From positions 27,505 through 91,504 of the forward strand of contig BPKG01000006.1 of assembly GCA_026005015.1 (NCBI GenBank): 64,000 nt of DNA. Reading direction: 5' to 3'. The DNA is from Burkholderiales bacterium (GTDB lineage Bacteria > Pseudomonadota > Gammaproteobacteria > Burkholderiales > UBA6910). Both the position numbers and the translations under genes were made by a program. The notes below the pieces were generated by a model. That model had not been told where the DNA came from and searched no databases. It saw only the letters and a program-made list of their open reading frames with translations. Numbering within the stretch: position 1 is the stretch's first letter; each line of letters begins with the position of its first letter. Below are positions 1-8,543 of this stretch, in pieces.

Positions 1-396
1 CATGCCGCCGCCGAACCACCAGACAGGCTCGGCACTCGCATCCGGCCCGATGGGACCCTGGGCGCAGAAAAAGCGCGTGTTCATGTGCACGGTAGGCACG
101 TACGGGTTGCGCGGGTGCAGCACCAGGGAGAGGCCCATGGCCTGGAAGGTGCGGCCCGTCAGCTCCGGCCGGCGCTCGCTCGCGGAGGGCGGCAGCCCCG
201 AACCATGGACGTGGGAGAAGGCCACCCCGCCCCGTTCGAATACCCGCCCCTCCTCCATCACCCGGGTATCGCCCCCGCCGCCATCGGGGCGCTCCCACAG
301 GTCGCGCCGGAACCGCTCCCCGTCCACCGCCTCCAGGGCGGAGACGATCTCCTCTTGGAGGGAAGTCAAAAACCCTTTGACCGCTTCGAGCTCCAT
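1..396 (-). CDS. hemF: Oxygen-dependent coproporphyrinogen III oxidase, N-terminal part (runs off the left edge)
   Basis: HemF converts coproporphyrinogen III to protoporphyrinogen IX by O2-dependent oxidative decarboxylation, late in haem synthesis in the cytosol. The 132 visible codons contain family blocks: [10 protein letters not shown] near residue 70, then [17 protein letters not shown] around 100-116, which includes conserved active-site residues, and WWFGGGM at the window edge. The family is about 300 residues long, so a little under half is present. The ATG at 396 gives the usual N-terminus, which begins with a helix preceding LxxLQxxIxxALE. It is the last gene of a minus-strand run with purD and purH, 55 bp after purD. 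It is one of four haem genes in this window. Confidence 0.93.
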   Translation of the reverse strand, partial: MELEAVKGFLTSLQEEIVSALEAVDGERFRRDLWERPDGGGGDTRVMEEGRVFERGGVAFSHVHGSGLPPSASERRPELTGRTFQAMGLSLVLHPRNPYVPTVHMNTRFFCAQGPIGPDASAEPVWWFGGGM

Positions 397-451
397 GGAA
401 CCTGATCCGGCGGCTTCATCCGCTTGGGTCGTGCGAAAGGCGGCGCACGGC

Positions 452-1744
452 TCAGCCGCGCCTCGCCCCCGCGGTGCGGGGACGGATCGCCCGGTGGCCG
501 ATGTCCCGGCGCATTTGCACGCCGGGAAAGCGGATTTGCTCCGCGACCTGATACGCCCGGCGCTGGGCGAGCTCGATGTTGTCCCCCAGGGCGGTCACGG
601 TGAGCACCCGCCCGCCGGCGGTCACCAGGGCGCCGTCCTTCATCGCCGTGCCGGCATGGAACACGTGGAAATCGGGCTCCGGCGCAAGAATCCCGGTGAT
701 GGGGTCTCCCTTGCGGGGATTGTCGGGATAGCCTGGAGCGGCCAGGACCACGCCCAGGGCGGCGCGGCGATCCCACTCGGCCTCCGCCTGGTCCAGGGTG
801 CCCTGGATCCCGTGCTCCAGCAGGGTCACCAGGTCGGTCTTGAGCCGGAACAGGACCGACTGCGCTTCCGGGTCGCCCAGCCGGCAATTGAACTCCAGCA
901 CCTTGACTTGACCGCTCGGGCCGATCATGAGGCCGGCGTAGAGAAAGCCCACGTAGGGCTCGCCCTCCGCCGCCATGCCCTGGACCGCCGGCTGGATCAC
1001 CTCCCGCATGATGCGGGCATGGACCTGGGGGGTCACCACCGGTGCGGGGGAGTAGGCGCCCATGCCTCCGGTGTTCGGCCCCCGATCCCCGTCCAGGAGA
1101 CGCTTGTGGTCCTGGCTAGCGGCCAGGGGCAGCACGTTCTTGCCGTCCGCCATGACGATGAAGCTCGCCTCCTCGCCCTCCAGGAAGTCTTCGATGATCA
1201 CCCGGTGGCCGGCCTCTCCCAGCCGATGGTCCCGCAGCCAGGCGTCCACCGCGGCATGGGCCTCCTGGGCGCTCAGGGCCACCACCACGCCCTTGCCCGC
1301 CGCCAGCCCGTCCGCCTTCACCACCAGGGGCGCGCCGTGGCGCTCGATGTAGGCGTGGGCGGCATCCGCGTCCGTGAACGCCTGGTAGCCGGCGGTGGGA
1401 ATGCCATGGCGGGCCATGAAGCTCTTGGCGAATTCCTTGGAGCTTTCGAGCTGGGCGGCGCGGCGGGTGGGACCGAAGATCTTGAGCCCCTCGGCCCGGA
1501 AGGCGTCCACGATGCCTTCGGCGAGGGGCGTCTCGGGCCCCACCACCGTGAGGGCGACCTCTTCCCGCCGGGCGAAGTCCGCCAGCTCGGGAATGCGGGT
1601 CAAGGCCACGTTCTCGACCCCTTCCTCCAAGGCCGTGCCCGCGTTGCCCGGCGCCACGAACACCTTGGGATTACGGGGAGAGCGGGCGAGCTTCCACGCC
1701 AGGGCATGCTCCCGCGCGCCGCCGCCGACCACCAGGATCTTCAT
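452..1744 (-). CDS. purD: Phosphoribosylamine--glycine ligase
   Basis: PurD (GAR synthetase) joins glycine to 5-phosphoribosylamine using ATP, the second step of purine synthesis. The 430 residues show the whole fold. The N-terminal signature GGGAREHAL is at residues 7-15, [12 protein letters not shown] near 68-79, and the ATP-grasp lysine loop [15 protein letters not shown] near 142-156. [15 protein letters not shown] lies near 222 and the metal/ATP site [12 protein letters not shown] near 285. Length is normal apart from a slightly long Arg/Gly-rich tail. The gene lies 16 bp downstream of purH on the same strand, so the two are almost certainly co-transcribed. Confidence 0.97.
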   Translation of the reverse strand: MKILVVGGGAREHALAWKLARSPRNPKVFVAPGNAGTALEEGVENVALTRIPELADFARREEVALTVVGPETPLAEGIVDAFRAEGLKIFGPTRRAAQLESSKEFAKSFMARHGIPTAGYQAFTDADAAHAYIERHGAPLVVKADGLAAGKGVVVALSAQEAHAAVDAWLRDHRLGEAGHRVIIEDFLEGEEASFIVMADGKNVLPLAASQDHKRLLDGDRGPNTGGMGAYSPAPVVTPQVHARIMREVIQPAVQGMAAEGEPYVGFLYAGLMIGPSGQVKVLEFNCRLGDPEAQSVLFRLKTDLVTLLEHGIQGTLDQAEAEWDRRAALGVVLAAPGYPDNPRKGDPITGILAPEPDFHVFHAGTAMKDGALVTAGGRVLTVTALGDNIELAQRRAYQVAEQIRFPGVQMRRDIGHRAIRPRTAGARRG

Positions 1745-1760
1745 CGTGCAATCCTGAAGC

Positions 1761-3323
1761 TCAATGGCGGAAATGCCGCACGCCGGTGAACACCATGGCG
1801 AGGCCCCGTTCGTCGGCAGCGGCGATCACCTCCTCGTCCCGCAGGCTGCCGCCCGGCTGGATGACGGCGGCGGCCCCGGCGTCGGCCACCACGTCCACAC
1901 CGTCGCGGAAGGGGAAGAAGGCGTCGGAGGCCACCACCGAGCCGGCCAGGGAAAGCCCGGCGTTCTGGGCCTTGATGGCGGCGATGCGGGCGCTGTCCAC
2001 CCGGCTCATCTGCCCTGCGCCCACCCCCAGGGTGCGCCCGCCGCCCGCGAACACGATGGCGTTGGACTTGACGTACTTGGCCACCCTCCAGGCGAACAGC
2101 AGGTCCTTGAGTTGCCGTTCCGTGGGCTGCCGGCGGGTCACGGTCTTGAGCTGGGCCGGGGTGACGTTGAGGACGTCCGGCGATTGCACGAGCAGCCCGC
2201 CACCCACCCGCTTGAGATCCAGGGCGTCGTGCTCGCCGCCGGAAGGCGCGAGGAGCACCCGGATGCCGCTCTTGGCGCGGAAGATCTCCAGGGCGGCGGG
2301 TTCGGCGTCGGCGGCGATCACCACTTCCACGAACTGCTGGGTCACGGCCTCCGCCGCGGCCCGGTCGATCGCCCGGTTGAAGGCGATGATGCCGCCGAAG
2401 GCGGAGGTGGGATCGGTAGCGAAGGCTTTGGCGTAGGCCTCCGCCGGCGTCGCGGCCACCGCCACCCCGCAGGGATTCGCGTGCTTGACGATCACGCAGG
2501 CCGGCTCGTCGAAGGTCTTCACGCACTCCCACGCCGCATCGGCATCGGCGATGTTGTTGTAGGAGAGCTCCTTGCCCTGCACCTGGCGGTAGCCCGCCAG
2601 GGCGCCCTCAGGCACCCTGAGCTCCCGGTAGAACGCCGCCCGCTGGTGGGGGTTTTCCCCGTAGCGCAGGTCCTGCACCTTCTCGACGCACAAGTTGAGC
2701 TGGCCGGGAAAGTCGTCCCGGGTGCCGTCCAGGTGGGTGGCCGTCAGATAGTTGCTGATGGCGGCGTCATAGGCGGCGGTGTGGGAAAAGGCCTTGCGGG
2801 CAAGCCGGTAGCGGGTCTCCAGGCCGAGGGCCCCGCCGCTCGATTCCATTTCCGCCAAGATGGCCGGGTAGTCCGCCGGATCGGTCACCACCGCCACGTG
2901 CTGGAAGTTCTTCGCCGCCCCGCGTACCATGGAAGGGCCGCCGATGTCGATGTTCTCGATCGCCTCCTCCAGGGTGCAGCCGGGGCGCGCCACGGTGCCG
3001 GAAAAGGGGTAGAGGTTGACCACCACCAGGTCGATGGGGGCTATCCCCGTGGCCGCCAGCGCTTTCATGTGCTCCTCCAGGTCGCGCCGTGCCAGGATGC
3101 CGGCGTGGATCTTCGGGTGCAGGGTTTTCACCCGCCCGTCCAGCATCTCGGGGAAGCCCGTGTAGTCCTCCACGGCGGTGACCGGGATGCCCGTCTCCGC
3201 CAGAAGCCTGGCCGTGCCGCCGGTGGAGAGGATGCGCACCTGGAAGCGGGCGAGGCCCCGGGCTAGCTCCGCGAGGCCCGTCTTGTCGGAAACGCTGATG
3301 AGCGCCTGCTTGATGATAGTCAT
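1761..3323 (-). CDS. purH: Bifunctional AICAR transformylase / IMP cyclohydrolase
   Basis: PurH performs the last two steps of IMP synthesis: formylation of AICAR and ring closure. The 520 residues are the normal length. The N-terminal cyclohydrolase domain (about 1-150) has [22 protein letters not shown] and [15 protein letters not shown]. The transformylase domain has [16 protein letters not shown] near 255, the catalytic [11 protein letters not shown] near 280 and [12 protein letters not shown] near 460, and ends in [10 protein letters not shown]. It sits 64 bp downstream of fis and 16 bp upstream of purD. The fis-purH-purD order is common in betaproteobacteria. Confidence 0.97.
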   Translation of the reverse strand: MTIIKQALISVSDKTGLAELARGLARFQVRILSTGGTARLLAETGIPVTAVEDYTGFPEMLDGRVKTLHPKIHAGILARRDLEEHMKALAATGIAPIDLVVVNLYPFSGTVARPGCTLEEAIENIDIGGPSMVRGAAKNFQHVAVVTDPADYPAILAEMESSGGALGLETRYRLARKAFSHTAAYDAAISNYLTATHLDGTRDDFPGQLNLCVEKVQDLRYGENPHQRAAFYRELRVPEGALAGYRQVQGKELSYNNIADADAAWECVKTFDEPACVIVKHANPCGVAVAATPAEAYAKAFATDPTSAFGGIIAFNRAIDRAAAEAVTQQFVEVVIAADAEPAALEIFRAKSGIRVLLAPSGGEHDALDLKRVGGGLLVQSPDVLNVTPAQLKTVTRRQPTERQLKDLLFAWRVAKYVKSNAIVFAGGGRTLGVGAGQMSRVDSARIAAIKAQNAGLSLAGSVVASDAFFPFRDGVDVVADAGAAAVIQPGGSLRDEEVIAAADERGLAMVFTGVRHFRH

Positions 3324-3387
3324 GGAACGCCTTGGCTGAGGAATGGTGGGCGGCCGGCGCGGGGAGAAGGGGATGCGGCGGCGCCCG

Positions 3388-3624
3388 CTACTTGAGGCGG
3401 TAGGCTTTCATCTTCTTGCGCAGGGTGTTGCGGTTCAATCCCAGGAATTCGGCGGCCCGGGTCTGGTTGCCCTCCGAATGGCGCAGCACCGTCTCGATGA
3501 GGGGTTTCTCTACGCAACGAATAACCATGTCATAGATACCGCAGGGCTTCTCTCCGTCCAGGTCCTTGAAATATCTTTCGATCGCGCGGCGCACAATGCG
3601 ATCGATTTCGTTTTCGTTGATCAT
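3388..3624 (-). CDS. fis: Fis-family nucleoid/DNA-binding protein
   Basis: A 78-residue protein with the Fis helix-turn-helix at its C-terminus: [19 protein letters not shown] around residues 44-62, then [13 protein letters not shown]. Fis bends DNA and tunes rRNA and growth-phase promoters in enterobacteria; in betaproteobacteria the role is inferred by homology. Length and position immediately upstream of purH match the usual betaproteobacterial arrangement. The gene dusB, which normally precedes fis, is not present here: the 165 bp between this gene and the upstream hydroxylase hold no recognisable coding sequence. Confidence 0.92.
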   Translation of the reverse strand: MINENEIDRIVRRAIERYFKDLDGEKPCGIYDMVIRCVEKPLIETVLRHSEGNQTRAAEFLGLNRNTLRKKMKAYRLK

Positions 3625-3789
3625 GGGCGAACTCCCTCCCCCGCGACTGGCGCCTGTGCCGGCGCACTCGTTTCGGCGACCCGCGGATCCGCGAAGCGGG
3701 AATGCGAGCTGTCAGGGGAAAGGCAAAGATTGTAGCCGGATCGCAAGGCGAGGAAAAGTTCCGTGGAAAAATCGCTTCTACAGAAAAAG

Positions 3790-4980
3790 CTACAGCGCTC
3801 GCGGGCCGAAGATCATGCGCCGGGCAAGAAACCGCCTGGCCGGCGGCAGGAGACCGAGCCCCGCCAGTCCCGCAGTGCGACCCCAGCGCATCAGCAGGTT
3901 GGCGTTGGAAAACACGCGCACCAGGGTGTCGGTAAAAGCTACACCCGCCCCCACGTCCAGCGAGCGCCTCCGCCGGTAGCGGTGGAGATGGGCGGGGTCG
4001 CCGATTTCGTCGCGGGGCGCTTGCGCCAGGTGCTCGGCCAGTTCCCACGCATCCCGCAACCCCAGGTTGAGACCCTGGCCCGCCACGGGATGCAAGGTAT
4101 GGGCGGCGTTGCCCACCAGCACGGTGCGCGGACCCACGATGTCCCGCGCCCGGCGCAGGACCAGGGGAAAGACCGCGCGGCCCTCCACCGTCCGGAAGCG
4201 TCCCAGGCGGTGGCCAAAGCCTTCCTGAAGCGCGGCGCAGAAGGCGTCCGGCGCGAGCGCCGCCAGCGCTGCCGCTCGTTCGGGCCCAGTGGTCCAGATC
4301 AGGGCGTAATCGTTCACGCAGGGCAGTAGAGCCACCGGGCCTTCCGGGGTGAAGCGCTCGAAGGCCACGCCCGAAGGAGCGCTGTCCGCCCGCACCCGCG
4401 CCGTGAGGGCGGACTGACGGTAGTCCCGGCTCGCGATTTCGAAACCCAGCCGCCTGGCCGTGGCGCCCCCGTCCGCCACCGCGAGCAACCGCGCCCGGAA
4501 CGCTCTCGGCTCGTCCCGGTGGCGGAACCCCACCGCCACGCCGTCGTGACAGGCCTCGATCCGGGGCTCGCCGACGCCGGGCAGGTAGAGGAGGGCGCGA
4601 GTGGCTTGCAGGCGTTCGGCGAGGGCCGCCATGAGCCGCCCGTATTCCACGGTGTAGCCCAGGACGGGCACACCGGCCTCGGCGCCAGTCAGCTCGACCC
4701 GGGGCCAGGCGCCCTGTTCCGACACGTGCACCACCCGGATGGGGGAAACCTCCCGCAAGAGGGGCCAGACGTCCAGCCGCTCCAGGAGCAGCCGGCTGCC
4801 GTGGGACAGGGCGAGGACTCGGGGGTCCTGCTGCGCCTCCTCCAGACCCCGGGTGTCCAGGGTCACGACCGAGAGGCCGCGCCGCGCCAGGGCCAGGGCC
4901 AGGGCGGCGCCCACCGGCCCCGCGCCCAGCACCGCCACGTCCACCGAAGGCGGGGCGGAAGAGGAGAGGAGCGCGTCCAC
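3790..4980 (-). CDS. UbiH/UbiF/VisC-family FAD-dependent ubiquinone-biosynthesis hydroxylase
   Basis: This flavoprotein monooxygenase probably hydroxylates the ring of a ubiquinone precursor at the inner membrane. It has the N-terminal dinucleotide fold GAGPVGAALALALARRG (about 19-35), the family segment DPRVLALSHGSRLLLERL (about 53-70), the second FAD region VADGGATARRLG (about 165) and VGNAAHTLHPVAGQGLNLG near 288. The GN rather than GD in this last motif resembles UbiH more than UbiI. Which ring position it acts on cannot be read from sequence. It follows pepP by 22 bp, as in many proteobacteria, so the two probably share a transcript. Confidence 0.88.
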   Translation of the reverse strand: MDALLSSSAPPSVDVAVLGAGPVGAALALALARRGLSVVTLDTRGLEEAQQDPRVLALSHGSRLLLERLDVWPLLREVSPIRVVHVSEQGAWPRVELTGAEAGVPVLGYTVEYGRLMAALAERLQATRALLYLPGVGEPRIEACHDGVAVGFRHRDEPRAFRARLLAVADGGATARRLGFEIASRDYRQSALTARVRADSAPSGVAFERFTPEGPVALLPCVNDYALIWTTGPERAAALAALAPDAFCAALQEGFGHRLGRFRTVEGRAVFPLVLRRARDIVGPRTVLVGNAAHTLHPVAGQGLNLGLRDAWELAEHLAQAPRDEIGDPAHLHRYRRRRSLDVGAGVAFTDTLVRVFSNANLLMRWGRTAGLAGLGLLPPARRFLARRMIFGPRAL

Positions 4981-5002
4981 GGAGCGGAAACCCCAGCCCG
5001 AT

Positions 5003-6316
5003 TCAGGCCGCCGCCGGGCGGGCCATCAGCGCCTCGATCTCGGCGACGGTCTTGGGAGCATCCCGGGTGAGCACCTCGCACCCTTCGGCCGTCACCGCCA
5101 CGTCGTCCTCGATGCGCACACCGATGTTCCAGAAGGCCTGGGGCACGTCGTCGGCGGGGCGGATGTAGCAGCCGGGCTCCACGGTCAAGGTCATGCCCGG
5201 CACGAGGGGCCGCCATTCGCCTTCCCGCTTGTAGTCGCCGGCGTCGTGCACGTCCAGCCCCAGCCAGTGGCCGGTGCGGTGCATGTAGAAGCGCCGGTAG
5301 GCTTCCTTCTCCAGCACCTCGTCGCGGGAGCCGGCGAGCAGCTTGAGATCGATCAGCCCCTGGGCCAGCACCTCCAGGGCCGCCCGGTGGGGCGCGTCCC
5401 AGCGGTTGCCCGGCTTCACCGCGGCGATGGCGGCCGCCTGGGCGGCCAGTACCAACTGGTACACGTCCCGCTGGGCGCCGCTGAAGCGCCCGTTCACCGG
5501 AAACGTCCGCGTGATGTCGGAGGCATAACCGTCGAGCTCGCAGCCGGCGTCGATCAGCAGCAGGTCCCCGTCCTTGAGGGGCGCGCAGTTGGCCACGTAG
5601 TGCAGCACGCAGGCGTTGGCCCCGCCGGCCACGATAGGGGGATAGGCCGGCGCCTGGGCGCCCTGGCGGCGGAACTCGTGCAGCAGCTCCGCTTCCACCT
5701 GGTACTCGTTCAGCCCCGGGCGCACGAAGCCCATGGCGCGCCGGTGGGCGGCGGCCGAGATGCGGGCCGCCCGGCGCATGAGGGAAAGCTCGTGGGCGTC
5801 CTTGACGAGCCGCATCTCGTCCAGGATCGCGCGCACGTCCTTGAGCTCGGAGGGAGCGGCCACACCGCTGCGCGCCTTCGCCCGCACCGCGTTCACCCAG
5901 CCCACCGCCCGGGCGTCCCACGCCGGGTCCTGGCCGATGGGGTAGAACAGGGCCGGCCGATCCGCCAGCAATTCCTCCATCGCCGCGTCCAGCCCGCCGA
6001 TGGGGCGCGCCTCGTCGAAGCCGAAGGCTTCCCGGGCCCCCTCGGGCCCGTAGCGGAACCCGTCCCAAACCTCCTTCTCCGGATCTTTCTCCCGGCAGAA
6101 GAGGATGGACCGGGGCGCGTCCCCGGCAACGAGCACCAGCACCGCCTCGGGCTCGGTGAAGCCGGTGAGGTAATAGAAGTAGCTGTCGTAGCGGTAAGGG
6201 TATTGCGTGTCCCGGTTGCGCAGCCGCTCCGGCGCCGTGGGCACCACGGCGACGCCCCGCCCCAGGTGGCGGGCGAGCCGCTCCCGGCGCTCCCGGTAGA
6301 GGGAGATTTCCGTCAT
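5003..6316 (-). CDS. pepP: Xaa-Pro aminopeptidase (M24B)
   Basis: This enzyme removes N-terminal residues that precede proline, using two Mn ions in a pita-bread fold. The N-terminal half has the PepP-type LRNRDTQYPYRYDSYFYYL segment. The catalytic half carries the metal ligands in order: the aspartates in LLIDAGCELDGYASDITRTF, the histidine in HRTGHWLGLDVHDAGDY, and the glutamates in TLTVEPGCYI and VRIEDDVAVT. Its 437 residues are typical. The gene lies 40 bp downstream of a small unknown gene and directly upstream of the UbiH-like gene, a common proteobacterial order. Confidence 0.95.
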   Translation of the reverse strand: MTEISLYRERRERLARHLGRGVAVVPTAPERLRNRDTQYPYRYDSYFYYLTGFTEPEAVLVLVAGDAPRSILFCREKDPEKEVWDGFRYGPEGAREAFGFDEARPIGGLDAAMEELLADRPALFYPIGQDPAWDARAVGWVNAVRAKARSGVAAPSELKDVRAILDEMRLVKDAHELSLMRRAARISAAAHRRAMGFVRPGLNEYQVEAELLHEFRRQGAQAPAYPPIVAGGANACVLHYVANCAPLKDGDLLLIDAGCELDGYASDITRTFPVNGRFSGAQRDVYQLVLAAQAAAIAAVKPGNRWDAPHRAALEVLAQGLIDLKLLAGSRDEVLEKEAYRRFYMHRTGHWLGLDVHDAGDYKREGEWRPLVPGMTLTVEPGCYIRPADDVPQAFWNIGVRIEDDVAVTAEGCEVLTRDAPKTVAEIEALMARPAAA

Positions 6317-6356
6317 CGCTTGACCTCTCGCAGGAAAATTATATGGGCCCAGAAAC

Positions 6357-6791
6357 TCAGTCCTCGTTCCCTGGCCCGCGGTTCAACGCTTCCAGGGTCG
6401 AGGCCCAACGGTTTTCCAGGGGCCGCAGTCCCTCCACCAGCGCTTCCAGCCGGCGGATCGCCGCTACGAGCGCTTGCGCCTCTTCGCCGCCGTCCACTTC
6501 CCGGGCTTGAGTCTCCAGTTGGGCCAGGCTCTCTCGCAGAGCCAGGGCGCTCGCCAGGGCGTTCTTGAGCTGCTCCCGGGGATGCGGGATCCAGGCCCGG
6601 TCCGCCCCCAGGGAGCGCAACCGCTCCCCCACCTCCAGCGCCCGCTTGCGCAGCCGGGTCGTGGCCCCGAGGCGGGAAGACTTCACGTCGCCGAACACCG
6701 CCAGCTCCATGAGGGCGAGCCACGCCGAACGCGCCTCGGCGAGCCAGGCCCGGTCCAGGGTCACCACCGCGTACACTTCGCCCGGTTCCAT
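6357..6791 (-). CDS. Conserved hypothetical protein, helical
   Basis: I do not recognise a family. The 144 residues are rich in Ala, Leu, Arg and Glu, predict as almost entirely helical, and include a stretch of heptad-like leucines at about 75-125. No signal peptide, membrane segment or cysteine is visible. Its ATG shares one base with the murU stop codon (TGATG), so it is translationally coupled to murU. Its 3' end is 40 bp before pepP. Codon use matches its neighbours, which supports it as a real gene. The link to wall recycling or PepP is only positional. Confidence 0.7.
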   Translation of the reverse strand: MEPGEVYAVVTLDRAWLAEARSAWLALMELAVFGDVKSSRLGATTRLRKRALEVGERLRSLGADRAWIPHPREQLKNALASALALRESLAQLETQAREVDGGEEAQALVAAIRRLEALVEGLRPLENRWASTLEALNRGPGNED

Positions 6792-7477
6792 CAGCGCGGC
6801 TCTTCGGTTGCGAGGGCCCGGGCGAGGGCCAGCCGCTCGGGGGTACCCACGTCCACCCAGCGCCCGGGGTGATGCAGGCCCCGCACCCGACCCGCCGCTG
6901 CAGCCGCCTTGAGACGCGGGCCCAGGGGCGCTTTAGCGCCGGGAGCGATGCCGGCGAAGAACCGGGGCCGGTAAAGCCCGATGCCGCTGTAGGTGAACCG
7001 GGGCGATCCTTCGATCTCCACTCGTCCTTCGACCAGGGCAAAATCGCCTTCCGGGCGATGGGACGGGTTGTTCACCAGCACCAGGCAGGCGTCCCATGGG
7101 GAGGGCAAAACCCGTTCCACGTCCACGAGCCGGGCGAAATCGAAGTCGGTATAGACGTCCGCGTTCACCAGCAGGAAGGGCGCCTCCCCCAGCAGGGGCA
7201 GAGCCAGGGCGACTCCGCCGGCGGTTTCCAGGGCTTCAGGCTCCCGGGAGTAGGCGATCCGCGCCCCGTAGCGGGCGCCGCCGCCCAGCCGCTCTTCGAT
7301 CTGGGCGCCCAGGTGGGCATGGTTCACCACCACGTCCCGCACGCCGCAGGCCACCAGGCGTGTGAGGTGCCACTCGATGAGGGCCCGGCCGCCCACTTCC
7401 AGCAGGGCTTTCGGCAGCCGGTCGGTCAGGGGCCGCATGCGCTCGCCCCGGCCCGCCGCCAGGATCATGGCCTTCAA
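6791..7477 (-). CDS. murU: N-acetylmuramate alpha-1-phosphate uridylyltransferase
   Basis: A nucleotidyltransferase of 228 residues with the sugar-nucleotide signature AAGRGERMRPLTDRLPKALLEVGG at its N-terminus (residues 7 onward) and the metal-binding Asp in VNADVYTDFDF near 110. MurU makes UDP-MurNAc from MurNAc-1-phosphate in the recycling route that bypasses MurA, the basis of intrinsic fosfomycin tolerance in Pseudomonas. The assignment as MurU rather than another hexose-1-phosphate transferase rests on coupling to the kinase gene: its start overlaps the amgK end by 4 bp (ATGA). Confidence 0.86.
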   Translation of the reverse strand: MKAMILAAGRGERMRPLTDRLPKALLEVGGRALIEWHLTRLVACGVRDVVVNHAHLGAQIEERLGGGARYGARIAYSREPEALETAGGVALALPLLGEAPFLLVNADVYTDFDFARLVDVERVLPSPWDACLVLVNNPSHRPEGDFALVEGRVEIEGSPRFTYSGIGLYRPRFFAGIAPGAKAPLGPRLKAAAAAGRVRGLHHPGRWVDVGTPERLALARALATEEPR

Positions 7478-8478
7478 AAGCTATACCCCACGCTGAGGGC
7501 GCGTCCTTCCAGGTCGTCCAGCAGCCGGGCGAGGGGCGCGAGCTCCCGGTAGCGCCGGGCCACCTCCCGGGCGTAGGCCACAAACCGGGGCGTGTCGGCG
7601 AGGTAGTGGGGCTTGCCGTCGCGGTAGCAGATGCGGGCGAAAATGCCGAGCACCTTGAGGTGCCGCTGCAGCCCCATCCACTCGAAGCTGCGGTAGAAGG
7701 CGGCGAAATCGGGATCGACGGGAAGCCCCTCGGCGCGCGCCTTCTCCCAGTAACGGATGGTCCAGTCGAGCACCCGCTCCTCGGGCCAGCTCACGAAGGC
7801 ATCGCGGAATAGGGACACCACGTCGTAGGTGAGGGGACCTTCCACCGCGTCCTGGAAGTCCAGCACGCCCGGGTTGGGATCGCTCACCATGAGGTTGCGG
7901 GGCATGTAGTCCCGGTGCACGTAGACCCGCGGTTGCGCCAGCGCGCTCCCGATCAGCAGGCGGAAGATGGCCTCCAGCGCCTCCCGCTGGCGCGGGTTCA
8001 AAGCTAGCCCCAAGTGCCGCCCCACGTACCACTCGGGAAAGAGCTCCATCTCCCGCCGGAGCAAGGCCTCGTCGTAGGGGGGCAGCACCCCCGGGCGGCT
8101 CGCCCGCTGCCACTTGAGCAGGGCCTCCACCGCGTCCCGGAACAAGGCGTCGGCGTTGTGGTCGTTCAGCACGTCCAGGTAGGTTTGCGTGCCCAGATCG
8201 GCGAGCAGCAAGAAACCCTGGGCGAGGTCCTGGGCGAGGATGGCGGGCGCGTGTACGCCCGCTCGGCGCAGCAGCTCCGCCACACGAACGAAAGGCCCGC
8301 AGGGTTCCTTGTCCGGGGGCGCGTCCATGGCGATCCAGCTCTCCCTGTCCGAGCGGACGCGGAAGTAGCGGCGGAAGCTGGCGTCGCTGGACGCCGGCTC
8401 GAGGTGGAGACGGCGTCCGGGCAAGACTTCAGCCAGCCAGGCGTTCAGCCGTTCGAGTCTCTCCATGGCAGGGCGCAC
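7474..8478 (-). CDS. amgK: N-acetylmuramate/N-acetylglucosamine anomeric kinase
   Basis: AmgK phosphorylates MurNAc or GlcNAc at C1 during peptidoglycan recycling and hands MurNAc-1-P to MurU. The 334 residues have the aminoglycoside-phosphotransferase fold. The N-terminal SSDASFRRYFRV loop and the Lys-equivalent strand ESWIAMDAPPDKEP are followed by the catalytic loop VYVHRDYMPRNLMV around residue 200 and the metal site PGVLDFQDAVEGP about 12 residues later. It overlaps murU by 4 bp and is divergent from lptD. The shared 65-bp upstream region is AT-richer than its surroundings and must hold both promoters. Confidence 0.88.
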   Translation of the reverse strand: MRPAMERLERLNAWLAEVLPGRRLHLEPASSDASFRRYFRVRSDRESWIAMDAPPDKEPCGPFVRVAELLRRAGVHAPAILAQDLAQGFLLLADLGTQTYLDVLNDHNADALFRDAVEALLKWQRASRPGVLPPYDEALLRREMELFPEWYVGRHLGLALNPRQREALEAIFRLLIGSALAQPRVYVHRDYMPRNLMVSDPNPGVLDFQDAVEGPLTYDVVSLFRDAFVSWPEERVLDWTIRYWEKARAEGLPVDPDFAAFYRSFEWMGLQRHLKVLGIFARICYRDGKPHYLADTPRFVAYAREVARRYRELAPLARLLDDLEGRALSVGYSF

Positions 8479-8543
8479 GGGCGATTGCGAATCCGATGGG
8501 TTTGTGCGATTTTAGCACCTTGCCTGCCGACAAAATCCCAATA

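Noticed and set aside
1764..3266. 500-codon plus-strand frame opposite purH
   Set aside because: Shadow of purH; composition typical of antisense frames in GC-rich DNA.
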